7,066 nt of DNA from an uncultured Anaerovibrio sp. Lineage in GTDB: Bacteria; Bacillota; Negativicutes; Selenomonadales; Selenomonadaceae. A program made the position numbers and the translations under genes. Below the pieces are notes generated by a model, which had not been told where the DNA came from, did no database searches, and saw only the letters and a program-made list of their open reading frames with translations. Shown in pieces: positions 1 to 6,118 of this stretch (position 1 is the first letter of the stretch; every line of letters begins with the position of its first letter). The stretch covers positions 1 to 7,066 of the forward strand of contig CACZYN010000100.1 in the NCBI GenBank assembly GCA_902785445.1. Reading direction: 5' to 3'.

Positions 1-263
1 CCATGAGTTCTGCCGGAATATACAGGCTTATATTTTATACCTAATAATTCTTTTTGATGGACCTCTAAGAACCAATTTTCAATGTATTCCGGATCCTTAT
101 GGACAAACTGGGAGGCAAAATACTTGTCATAAGCACCATGACCAACGTCCCGCTCCTCCTGACAGGTTATCATATAGGCCTGGGCATGATGGATGTCGCC
201 CGCTGCCATGGAACTGGTTAATATCCCCGCAGCCATCAGTGCCACTGCCAATGATTTTTTCAT
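1..263 (-). CDS. Exported protein of unknown function, C-terminus beyond the left edge
   Basis: The reading frame is open for 87 codons from an ATG at 263 to the window edge, so the 3' end is missing. The start is supported by a strong SD (GGAAGGTG) 6 bases upstream and by a TATAAT box about 45 bases upstream. The N-terminus is a typical Sec signal peptide: two lysines at residues 2-3, a hydrophobic core at about 5-16, and small residues giving possible cleavage near SMA (18-20) or AQA (27-29). The visible mature part is hydrophilic, with many His, Tyr, Glu and Lys residues and one Cys (residue 34). I do not recognise the family and see no catalytic motif. It is transcribed divergently from the exported-protein gene at 471-917, with about 207 bases between the start codons. 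The two proteins show no obvious similarity by eye. That this is an exported protein is well supported; its role is unknown. Confidence 0.75.
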   Translation of the reverse strand, partial: MKKSLAVALMAAGILTSSMAAGDIHHAQAYMITCQEERDVGHGAYDKYFASQFVHKDPEYIENWFLEVHQKELLGIKYKPVYSGRTH

Positions 264-307
264 AAAATTCACCTTCCGATATAATCGACATATTTTTTCC
301 TTGGAAT

Positions 308-313
308 ATTATA
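308..313 (-). promoter_or_regulatory. Probable -10 box for the leftmost minus-strand gene
   Basis: The minus strand reads a perfect TATAAT here, 45 bases before the start codon at 263, preceded by a T-rich run. No good -35 is found at 16-19 bases spacing; the best candidate at 331-336 matches TTGACA at only two positions. The call therefore rests on the -10 box and its position. Confidence 0.45.
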
Positions 314-378
314 CAAAAAAAGTTTCATATAAGCCATTAAACCAAAATTAAAAAGAGCTATAACTCATAATAAACCAA

Positions 379-407
379 TGGAAAGGACTGCCACATCATG
401 CTATAAT
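379..407 (+). promoter_or_regulatory. Sigma-A-type promoter for the 471-917 gene
   Basis: A perfect TATAAT at 402-407 is preceded by TGC, giving an extended -10 (TGCTATAAT). TGGAAA at 379-384 matches the -35 consensus at four of six positions with a 17-base spacer. The predicted transcript starts near 414, leaving a leader of about 57 bases. Confidence 0.65.
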
Positions 408-425
408 TAATCCACTACCAATACT

Positions 426-442
426 TCCCTCAAAATGAGGGA
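426..442 (+). other. Small hairpin in the 5' leader of the 471-917 gene
   Basis: TCCCTC (426-431) pairs perfectly with GAGGGA (437-442) around a five-base AAAAT loop. It lies between the predicted transcription start and the SD (AGGAGG, 457-462). It has no following U-tract, so it is not a terminator. It could stabilise the mRNA 5' end or be a small operator. Confidence 0.35.
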
Positions 443-470
443 CATTCAATTAAAATAGGAGGCAAATCAG

Positions 471-917
471 ATGTTGAAGAAAATACTTGTTATGATGGTG
501 CTTGCGCTGACAGTTGTGTCACTTGGCAATACAAATTTGCCAATGCCTTTTGAACGGTGCACCAGTATCGCCTATGCTTCTCCCTTGCAGGAAATAGATG
601 GGATCCTATTTTGGCATGGTGACATGAATTATCCGATTTATGACAGTGGCAATAAATTTTGCAGTGGTCTGGACTTAAGCTCTGCTTATGTTGCTAATGA
701 TGACGCAGATGAGCTTATTATAAAAGTGAACAGTGTTACATTCAATTTTGCAGATGACGCTGCAGTAAATTCCAGCAAAGCTACTTTTAAAGAAGACAGA
801 CGGGCAGGGAAGGCTTACCTGTGTTATGAAAATTCACCATATTGCAGCAGTACAGACAGTAAAAAGCCTTTGAATGATGTTTACTATTATCTAAAATGTT
901 ATCTGCAAGTTAAATAA
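471..917 (+). CDS. Small cysteine-containing exported protein, function unknown
   Basis: The protein has 148 residues. The ATG at 471 follows a consensus SD, AGGAGG, with an 8-base gap. A long signal peptide (lysines at 3-4, hydrophobic core at about 5-18) ends at a likely AYA/SP cleavage site near residue 36. No lipobox is evident; Cys30 would be removed with the signal. The mature chain of about 112 residues has four cysteines (64, 118, 125, 143), enough for two disulfides. It is rich in Asp, Asn, Tyr and Ser, with a beta-like centre (about 71-94, including a DLSSAYV segment). This resembles the small exported beta proteins found in many copies in some anaerobic Bacillota, but that is only an impression. 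No enzyme motif is seen. It is a single-gene transcript with its own promoter (379-407) and terminator (1000-1030), convergent with the amidohydrolase-family gene. Exported and expressed: fairly sure. Function: unknown. Confidence 0.8.
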   Translation: MLKKILVMMVLALTVVSLGNTNLPMPFERCTSIAYASPLQEIDGILFWHGDMNYPIYDSGNKFCSGLDLSSAYVANDDADELIIKVNSVTFNFADDAAVNSSKATFKEDRRAGKAYLCYENSPYCSSTDSKKPLNDVYYYLKCYLQVK

Positions 918-954
918 TCTCAAATACACACATTGAGCTGTTCTCAGAATAATA

Positions 955-972
955 AGAAATAGAAGTATTTCT
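955..972. repeat. AT-rich inverted repeat, possible weak minus-strand terminator
   Basis: AGAAATA (955-961) and TATTTCT (966-972) form a perfect seven-base inverted repeat with a four-base loop; a second six-base register (ATAGAA/TTCTAT, 959-974) overlaps it. Read on the minus strand it is followed by the U-rich TATTATTC. It could thus weakly stop transcripts leaving the amidohydrolase-family gene, which otherwise lacks an obvious terminator. The stem is AT-only apart from one G-C pair, so stability is low. Confidence 0.25.
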
Positions 973-999
973 ATGACTTCGGAGGACTTAGCTTTATCG

Positions 1000-1030
1000 A
1001 GCCCGCTGAGAACCAGCGGGCTTTTCTTTT
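1000..1030 (+). terminator. Rho-independent terminator after the 471-917 gene
   Basis: The stem AGCCCGCTG (1000-1008) pairs with CAGCGGGCT (1014-1022) across a five-base AGAAC loop. It is followed by a U-rich tail (TTTTCTTTTT, 1022-1031). It is strong in the plus direction only; on the minus strand the hairpin is followed by TCGATAAAG, with no U-tract. Confidence 0.9.
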
Positions 1031-1054
1031 TGACTGTACAACAAAGGATTTCCC

Positions 1055-1804
1055 TTACTCCACTTCCTCCCCCATGATTTCAATCATGCCCTTTATGATA
1101 CGCTGAACCTCGTTGAAGCAGTTGCTTTTGTCACAGCCCTGGGCCAGATAGAGACCACGATTGATTTCAATCATAACTGACTGGACCCTGCTGTCCTGGC
1201 GGTAATACTTCATGGGAACCAGTGCCCCAGCAAAGGGCGAGTTGATTTTTACTGACAATTTATGGTCCTGCAGGTAATTTACCATTTTATACACCTTACC
1301 CGGGAAGGTATGGTAGTCATCAGTGCCAATGCAGATATCCGGGCGGTTTGACTGCTGGTCCAGCTCATAAGGCAGGGGCTCGGGATAAAAGGAATGGCCA
1401 TCCACAATGAGGCACTTGCCATAATCGGAGAGGCGCTTTTCCACCGCAGCCTCAAGTTTAGCATGATGAGGATCATAGAAGATCTTGGCCACCTCTTCCC
1501 TCTTTTCTGCAATATGCTTTCTAAATGGCTGCATTTTTGAGCTATGGGTATAATACAATCCCATTCCCATACGGCTCATGGACTCATCCTTGTCATCGCG
1601 GAATCTCTCCACATCACACACCAGACGGCTTACCTGCAGATTTACCATCTCCGCTTCACAAGCAAACAGCTCGTCACAATACCAGTCCGTCATTACCAGC
1701 ATTTCGTGGCCCAGAACCTCCAAATCATAGTCCGGGATATACTTCTCCGGGATGTACAAAGATGCGTGGGGTACATGAATTACTACGTTTTCTAACATTT
1801 TCAT
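1055..1804 (-). CDS. N-formylglutamate amidohydrolase-family protein (PF05013-like), S-box controlled
   Basis: This 249-residue protein has the family's conserved blocks in order: HVPHAS (10-15), a TDWY segment (39-42), SRLVCDVERF (59-68), VDGHSF (134-139), PDICIGTDD (155-163), SPFAG (189-193) and IEINRGLYL (212-220). Length and motif spacing match full-length members. HutG-type members hydrolyse N-formyl-L-glutamate to formate and glutamate in the cytoplasm with a bound metal; there is no signal peptide here. No hut gene is visible. Instead the gene sits directly behind a SAM-I riboswitch and terminator, so histidine degradation is unlikely to be its main context. A formylated or acylated amino acid linked to methionine or one-carbon metabolism is an inference. 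The start is ambiguous: the SD (AAAAGGAG, 1808-1815) is only 3 bases from the ATG at 1804 but 9 bases from a second ATG at 1798, which I slightly prefer (247 residues). Family is secure; substrate is not. Confidence 0.9.
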   Translation of the reverse strand: MKMLENVVIHVPHASLYIPEKYIPDYDLEVLGHEMLVMTDWYCDELFACEAEMVNLQVSRLVCDVERFRDDKDESMSRMGMGLYYTHSSKMQPFRKHIAEKREEVAKIFYDPHHAKLEAAVEKRLSDYGKCLIVDGHSFYPEPLPYELDQQSNRPDICIGTDDYHTFPGKVYKMVNYLQDHKLSVKINSPFAGALVPMKYYRQDSRVQSVMIEINRGLYLAQGCDKSNCFNEVQRIIKGMIEIMGEEVE

Positions 1805-1842
1805 CGTCTCCTTTTGTTCTGTAAACCAAAAAGAGACGCAAT

Positions 1843-1868
1843 GAAAAAGCCCATCGTCTTGATGGGCT
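1843..1868 (-). terminator. Riboswitch-controlled intrinsic terminator
   Basis: On the minus strand AGCCCATC (1868-1861) pairs with GATGGGCT (1855-1848) over a five-base AAGAC loop and runs straight into TTTTT. It lies between the SAM aptamer and the SD of the amidohydrolase-family gene. Its 5' arm can instead pair with a strand at the end of the aptamer (1885-1893), the expected antiterminator arrangement. Confidence 0.9.
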
Positions 1869-1873
1869 CGTTT

Positions 1874-1986
1874 TACTTTATCCTACCCATCAATCAAGCT
1901 TTAGCACCTTACCACGCTTTCACCCGTGGCAGGTTGCTGAAGGGTCATCGAGCTTGTCTCTCGCCTTCTCTTTATGGTTAAGAAAT
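1874..1986 (-). promoter_or_regulatory. SAM-I (S-box) riboswitch aptamer
   Basis: Read on the minus strand, the sequence aligns nearly base for base with known S-box leaders such as B. subtilis yitJ. It has AAGAGAAGG, then GAGAGAC, GCTCGATGA (kink-turn strand), CTTCAGCAACC (core, GCAACC at 1937-1932) and AAGGTGCTAAA (1910-1900). Visible helices are P2 outer GAAGG/CCTTC (1968-1964 with 1943-1939), P2 inner GAG/CTC, and P3 CCACG/CGTGG (1929-1925 with 1916-1912), flanked by ACCT/AGGT. The P2-loop pseudoknot is present as CAAGC (1956-1952) with GCTTG (1899-1895), where the usual pairing is CUGG/CCAG. P1 is A/U-rich and its exact register is uncertain, and P4 seems very short. The family normally binds S-adenosylmethionine and switches expression off by termination. 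The target here is the amidohydrolase-family gene downstream. Ends are approximate. Confidence 0.88.
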
Positions 1987-2016
1987 TATTTAATTATTCG
2001 CCTTTCAGGCAAACCA

Positions 2017-2045
2017 AGTATAGCAAACTATCTTTGCCCTGTCAT
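2017..2045 (-). promoter_or_regulatory. Promoter of the SAM riboswitch leader
   Basis: On the minus strand, ATGACA (2045-2040, five of six matches to TTGACA) is separated by exactly 17 bases from TATACT (2022-2017), which has an upstream TGC (extended -10). Transcription would start near 2010, just before a small GCCT/AGGC hairpin (2010-2000), and then enter the aptamer. The leader to the start codon is about 205 bases. Confidence 0.75.
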
Positions 2046-2067
2046 TAAAGAAGCATTAAAAAAACTC

Positions 2068-3093
2068 TTACTTTAGATACTGCTCCACGTCGGCAGCCTT
2101 TAAGTATTCTCTGTTGACATAGCCACTGATATCATATTCGTTCTTCAAGCGGCCAATGTTTACCAAAAACTTTATGGTATCGTTCAACCCGGCAACATCC
2201 TTGTCATCAATTACCACCGTATAATCATACTTGGTAATGACCTTTTTCAGCTGCTCCGGCGTCAGAGATAAGTACTTGGCCACATTATTAAGGGTGGTTT
2301 CATCCAGATTGGCCAGTTCCTTTACCCCCCGGGCATAATTTTTCAGCACAATGGATACGATTTCCGGATTGGCCTGGGCAAATTCTGCTCTGGCCACAAT
2401 GCCGTTGACGCATAACAAATCTACTTTGACGCCATCGCAAATAATTTTCCCGGCACCACTTTCCTCCAGGCGGGTTACATTCGGTTCCCAAATGGATACC
2501 GCATCCGCTTCACCATTTTTCAGCACGGTTGCCGCATCACCTACGGAAATATTGACCATTCTAACATCTTTAAAGGACAGATTACCTGCCTGTAAAAACT
2601 TCTGGGTAAGATTATGACTGGTGGAACCAACTACCGTGGCAATAGTTTTTCCCCTAAAATCTGCTGGATTGGACAAGGTACTATTCTTGCCGGTCAAAAC
2701 CGCATAAGCGGCCGGCCCTTCAGCAGCAATAGCTATCAGCTCATTCTTTTGACCAGCTGCAATGGCGGAGACAATAGGAACATCGCCAATAACCCCTATA
2801 TCCGAGCTGCCAGTGCCCAAGGATTCATTCATTGGCGGGCCCGACTCAAAATTATGCCAATTGACCGTAACACCCTTAGCCTTTAAATCGGCTTCAATCC
2901 AACCCTTTTCCTTGGCCACAAACAACGGAATAAAGGCTGCGGAAGGCTGAATAGCAATATTAACTGTTTTATCGTTGTTTTTGGCAGTATTATCAGTGCC
3001 ACAACCACCCAAGAGCCCTATTACCAGTGTCAATGATAGTATCAAGGCTACGGATAAGAGCTTACTCGTCTTCTTAAAAAAGTTAAAGGTCAT
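2068..3093 (-). CDS. ABC transporter substrate-binding lipoprotein, SsuA/TauA (NitT/TauT) type
   Basis: This 341-residue protein starts with a lipoprotein signal (lysines at 7, 8 and 11, hydrophobic core about 12-28, lipobox LGGC with Cys31), so it should be anchored outside the cytoplasmic membrane. The mature domain has hallmarks of sulfonate/taurine/nitrate-type periplasmic-binding folds: SGPPMNE (84-90), GSSDIGVIGDVP (95-106), FRGKTIATVVGSTSH (146-160) and ADAVSIWEPN (196-205). Family members bind alkanesulfonates, taurine, nitrate or related small ligands; the sequence alone does not decide which. The start has a G-rich SD (AAGGGGG, 3110-3104) ten bases upstream. It is 51 bases behind the MBL-fold gene with no convincing promoter between, so co-transcription with rel is plausible. 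No permease or ATPase gene is visible, making it an orphan here. Seven T follow three bases after the stop without a clear hairpin, so read-through into the SAM riboswitch is possible. Sulfur-compound uptake is an inference. Confidence 0.85.
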   Translation of the reverse strand: MTFNFFKKTSKLLSVALILSLTLVIGLLGGCGTDNTAKNNDKTVNIAIQPSAAFIPLFVAKEKGWIEADLKAKGVTVNWHNFESGPPMNESLGTGSSDIGVIGDVPIVSAIAAGQKNELIAIAAEGPAAYAVLTGKNSTLSNPADFRGKTIATVVGSTSHNLTQKFLQAGNLSFKDVRMVNISVGDAATVLKNGEADAVSIWEPNVTRLEESGAGKIICDGVKVDLLCVNGIVARAEFAQANPEIVSIVLKNYARGVKELANLDETTLNNVAKYLSLTPEQLKKVITKYDYTVVIDDKDVAGLNDTIKFLVNIGRLKNEYDISGYVNREYLKAADVEQYLK

Positions 3094-3144
3094 ACTACTC
3101 TTGCCCCCTTATCAATTCCATTGTCAACTGGATTTTCACTAATA

Positions 3145-3771
3145 CTACATATACGGATTACATTCCCGCTCAATTCCCATATTGGTAGCGGGTCCGTGTC
3201 CAGGGAACACCTTAGCTGCATCAGCAACTGTATTTAAACGATTCTTAATAGCTTCCACAAGCTCCTGCAAACTGCCACCGGGAAAGTCCGTCCGGCCAAT
3301 AGAACCGGCAAACAAAGTATCTCCACTAAAGAGAGCGCCTCCACCATACAGGCAAATACCGCCCTTGGTGTGTCCCGGAGTGCTTATAACCCTCAGAGTA
3401 CACTTACCAAAGGATATATTGTCTCCATCATTAAGGAGTATATCCGCTGGTTTTCCCTCTACAAGTCCGCCGCCGGTAAAGGCAGATAAATTTTTCTTGC
3501 CGTCTGTAAGCATATCGGCATCATCCTTATGGATGGCCACTGGCACCTTGAGCTTTTCCCTTAGCTCGTCCACAGCCCCAATATGGTCAAAATGACCGTG
3601 GGTAAGGACCACCAGCTTAACGTCAATTCCGGCCTCTTCTATATACGCCAATATTCCTTTGGCATTGTCACCAGGATCTATTACCATGCCTTCATCAGTG
3701 GAATTGTCCTTTAAAATGTAACAATTCGTTCCCACCATACCGGCAACTAGGGTTTTTACCGAAAAATCCAT
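3145..3771 (-). CDS. Metallo-beta-lactamase-fold hydrolase, glyoxalase II/YcbL-like
   Basis: This is a 208-residue cytoplasmic protein with the complete set of metal ligands of the family. THGHFDHIG (57-65) gives His58, His60, Asp62 and His63; His134 lies in PGHT, Asp151 in SGD, and His192 in PGHG. Segments GTNCYI (14-19), IGRTDFPGGS (158-167) and the ending ERECNPYM are typical of the compact YcbL-like hydroxyacylglutathione-hydrolase group, which lacks the C-terminal glutathione-binding domain of true GloB. It probably hydrolyses a thioester or similar bond; the physiological substrate is unknown, and low-GC anaerobes often lack glutathione. It begins 33 bases after the rel stop with a weak SD (GAAGTGAG). 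A five-base stem with a CAAA loop (AGTGC/GCACT, 3806-3793) overlaps the rel stop. The rel-then-MBL order is common in Bacillota, so one operon with rel is likely. Fold and metal site: high confidence. Substrate: unknown. Confidence 0.92.
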   Translation of the reverse strand: MDFSVKTLVAGMVGTNCYILKDNSTDEGMVIDPGDNAKGILAYIEEAGIDVKLVVLTHGHFDHIGAVDELREKLKVPVAIHKDDADMLTDGKKNLSAFTGGGLVEGKPADILLNDGDNISFGKCTLRVISTPGHTKGGICLYGGGALFSGDTLFAGSIGRTDFPGGSLQELVEAIKNRLNTVADAAKVFPGHGPATNMGIERECNPYM

Positions 3772-3804
3772 TATCTCACTTCACTCTCTATCAGTGCTTT
3801 GGCA

Positions 3805-6099
3805 CTAGCCATTACGCTTATCAGCGTTGTTGGTCATAGCCCGACTTACGCTGTAGACATCCTTCAAACGACGTATTTTGGTCATTAAGGAGTTAACCTG
3901 GGATGCCGCACTTACCTCAACACCAAGCATGACCACGGAAGTCTTGTTATTACGGTTGGTACGGGCATTTACGGAGCTGACATTCATCTTCATTTCGGCC
4001 GGAACCGCCAAAATATTGGTAAGAATCCCCGCCGAATCATTACAATGAATTTCAACCTCCACAGTATAGTTCTTATCGATACCCACATCCCAATTTACGG
4101 CAATAACCCGGGATGCATCATTATCTGTGATGGCCACATTCGGACAATCCGAACGATGAACGGACACACCACGCCCCTTGGTAATAAAGCCGGTAATAGG
4201 GTCACCTGGGATTGGGTTACAGCACTTAGCCAAACGCACCAACATGCCGCCTTCTCCCTCCACCAAAATACCATGACTGGCATTGGATTTACGGGAGGAA
4301 CCATGGGGTCTTTTAAGACGTTCCAGCATCTGGGACACATCTGGCGGAGTCAGTTCCTTGACTTCCTTTTTGTATAACTCAATCAGCTTGGCAATTACAC
4401 TGCTTACCGTAACACCGCCATAGCCGATGGCGGCCAGCAAATCATCCTGATTGTTAATATTAAACCGGAGACATACTGTGCTAAGCCAGTTATCCCGCAA
4501 CAATTCCCGCGGCTCGTAACCAAACTTCTTGGCTTCCTTTTCCAGAGCATCCCGCCCACGGATAATATTTTCTTCCCGCTTGGCCTTCTTGAACCAGGAA
4601 CGGATTTTGCTCCGGGTCTCGGAGGCTGCCACAATGTTCAGCCAGTCCAGACTTGGCCCATTATTGGCCTTATTGGTAATAATGGATACCAAATCACCAC
4701 TTTGCAGCTTGTACTCCAATGGTACAATTTTGCCGTTGACCTTGGCTCCTACGCAGTGATGTCCTACCTCCGTATGAATACGATAGGCAAAATCTATTGG
4801 CACCGAACCATTTGGCAAATTGATAACATCACCTTTAGGAGTGAATACGAATACCTCATCGGAGAAAATATCCATCTTTAAGGCATCCACGTATTCGCTT
4901 GGGTCATTAACCTCCTGCTGCAAATTCATCATCTGACGCAACCAGGACAGTTTCTTGTCGTAATTGTTATCTGCCTGGGAACCACGGCCGCTTTCCTTGT
5001 ATTTCCAGTGAGCCGCGATACCATACTCCGAAATCTTATGCATGGCAAAGGTACGAATTTGAATTTCCAACGGATAGCCCCGGGTCATCACCGTGGTATG
5101 TAAGGACTGATAACCATTGGTTTTCGGCATGGCTATATAATCCTTAAAACGCCCAGGAATTGGCTTCCACATGGCATGAACGATACCAAGTACCGCATAA
5201 CAGTCCCGAACATTCCGCACCAGAATTCGTACTGCGGAAAGATCATAAATTTCACTTATGTCCTTGTTATCCCGCTTCATTTTCCGGTAAATACTGTAAA
5301 AATGCTTCGCCCGGCCGCTGATTTCCGCCTTCACACCGCTTCTCACCAGCTTGGTGTGAATCTGTAAAATGGAATCCTCGATAAATTGCTGCCGTTCCTG
5401 CCTTTTTTGCTTTACCTTTTCCACTAACTCGTAATAATACTCCGGATCCAGGTACCGCAGGCACAAATCCTCCAATTCCCACTTAATATTGGAGATACCC
5501 AAACGGTTCGCTAAAGGAGCATATACTTCGATAGTCTCCCGGGCAATTCTCTGCTGTTTTTCCTCTTTGACGAACTTCAGGGTACGCATATTATGCAGCC
5601 GATCCGCCAGCTTGATAATAATTACCCTGATATCCTTGGCCATGGCCAAAAACAGTTTGCGATAATTCTCTGACTGCTGCTCCTCCTTGGACTGGAACTG
5701 GATTTTACCCAGCTTGGTCACGCCATCAATGAGCATAGCCACTTCCTGACCAAACATCTCTGACATCTGTTCTATAGAATATGTGGTATCCTCGACCACA
5801 TCATGTAACAGAGCCGCCGTAATGGTCACAGCGTCAATCTGAAGCTCCGTAAGTATTTTGGCCACACAAAGAGGATGAATAATATACTCTTCCCCGGAGG
5901 CCCGTTTTTGTCCGGCATGGGCTGAATTAGCCAGCTCGTATGCCTTTCTAACCAAATCTACATCAGCATTGGGCTGATATGTAAGCAATGCATTCGTTAT
6001 ATCATCAATTGTTACCTCTGCCGTTGCGCCAGCAACCACAGGTGTAAAAATATCCACATCCGCAGAACTTGAATTGGCTACCATTTTAGTCACCACCAT
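3805..6099 (-). CDS. rel: Bifunctional (p)ppGpp synthetase/hydrolase (Rel)
   Basis: The protein has 764 residues, a full-length long RSH (RelA/SpoT homologue). HD hydrolase domain: His75, LLHDVVEDT (97-105, His99-Asp100, Glu103-Asp104) and ADRLHNMRT (165-173), all intact. Synthetase domain: YDLSAVR (285-291), RFKDYIAMPKTNGYQSLHT (317-335) and EIQIRT (345-350). The RFKD sequence is the RXKD type of bifunctional enzymes, not the acidic version of monofunctional RelA. TGS domain: about 413-476. Zinc-finger/RIS region: CCNPIPGD with Cys626, Cys627, His648 and Cys652. ACT domain: about 678-755. It makes and degrades the stringent alarmone on ribosomes in response to amino-acid starvation. About 28 residues precede the usual start region. 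The ATG at 6099 has a modest SD (AAGG, 9-base gap), and an in-frame ATG at 6084 follows GGTGGTGA with a five-base gap, so the start is uncertain. Its own promoter lies at 6153-6124. Confidence 0.97.
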   Translation of the reverse strand: MVVTKMVANSSSADVDIFTPVVAGATAEVTIDDITNALLTYQPNADVDLVRKAYELANSAHAGQKRASGEEYIIHPLCVAKILTELQIDAVTITAALLHDVVEDTTYSIEQMSEMFGQEVAMLIDGVTKLGKIQFQSKEEQQSENYRKLFLAMAKDIRVIIIKLADRLHNMRTLKFVKEEKQQRIARETIEVYAPLANRLGISNIKWELEDLCLRYLDPEYYYELVEKVKQKRQERQQFIEDSILQIHTKLVRSGVKAEISGRAKHFYSIYRKMKRDNKDISEIYDLSAVRILVRNVRDCYAVLGIVHAMWKPIPGRFKDYIAMPKTNGYQSLHTTVMTRGYPLEIQIRTFAMHKISEYGIAAHWKYKESGRGSQADNNYDKKLSWLRQMMNLQQEVNDPSEYVDALKMDIFSDEVFVFTPKGDVINLPNGSVPIDFAYRIHTEVGHHCVGAKVNGKIVPLEYKLQSGDLVSIITNKANNGPSLDWLNIVAASETRSKIRSWFKKAKREENIIRGRDALEKEAKKFGYEPRELLRDNWLSTVCLRFNINNQDDLLAAIGYGGVTVSSVIAKLIELYKKEVKELTPPDVSQMLERLKRPHGSSRKSNASHGILVEGEGGMLVRLAKCCNPIPGDPITGFITKGRGVSVHRSDCPNVAITDNDASRVIAVNWDVGIDKNYTVEVEIHCNDSAGILTNILAVPAEMKMNVSSVNARTNRNNKTSVVMLGVEVSAASQVNSLMTKIRRLKDVYSVSRAMTNNADKRNG

Positions 6100-6118
6100 T
6101 CAAAAAAACCTTAATTAT

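Noticed and set aside
1525..1824. Plus-strand open frame opposite the amidohydrolase-family gene
   Set aside because: It lies opposite a gene with full family motifs, its product is a low-complexity Pro/Ser/His-rich translation and it has no SD. It is a shadow frame.
1874..1986. Cobalamin, TPP or T-box leader as alternatives for the structured RNA
   Set aside because: Their signature boxes are absent, while the S-box blocks GCAACC, GGTGCTAA, the kink-turn strand and the pseudoknot are all present.
2058..2064. Run of seven T on the minus strand just after the binding-lipoprotein stop
   Set aside because: No stable stem-loop precedes it, so I did not call a terminator.
3122..3127. Perfect TTGACA on the minus strand upstream of the binding-lipoprotein gene
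   Set aside because: No -10-like hexamer occurs 15-19 bases downstream; the 17-base position reads GCAAGA inside the SD-to-start gap. It is not supported as a promoter.
3182..3595. Plus-strand open frame of 137 codons opposite the MBL-fold gene
   Set aside because: It is fully antisense to an intact metal-site-bearing gene and shows no SD or recognisable domain.
3793..3806. Short hairpin at the end of rel as a terminator
   Set aside because: The five-base stem has no following U-tract and the next gene starts 33 bases away, so operon read-through is more likely.
4045..4377. Plus-strand open frame opposite rel
   Set aside because: It is antisense to the conserved zinc-finger/ACT coding region of rel and has no family features.
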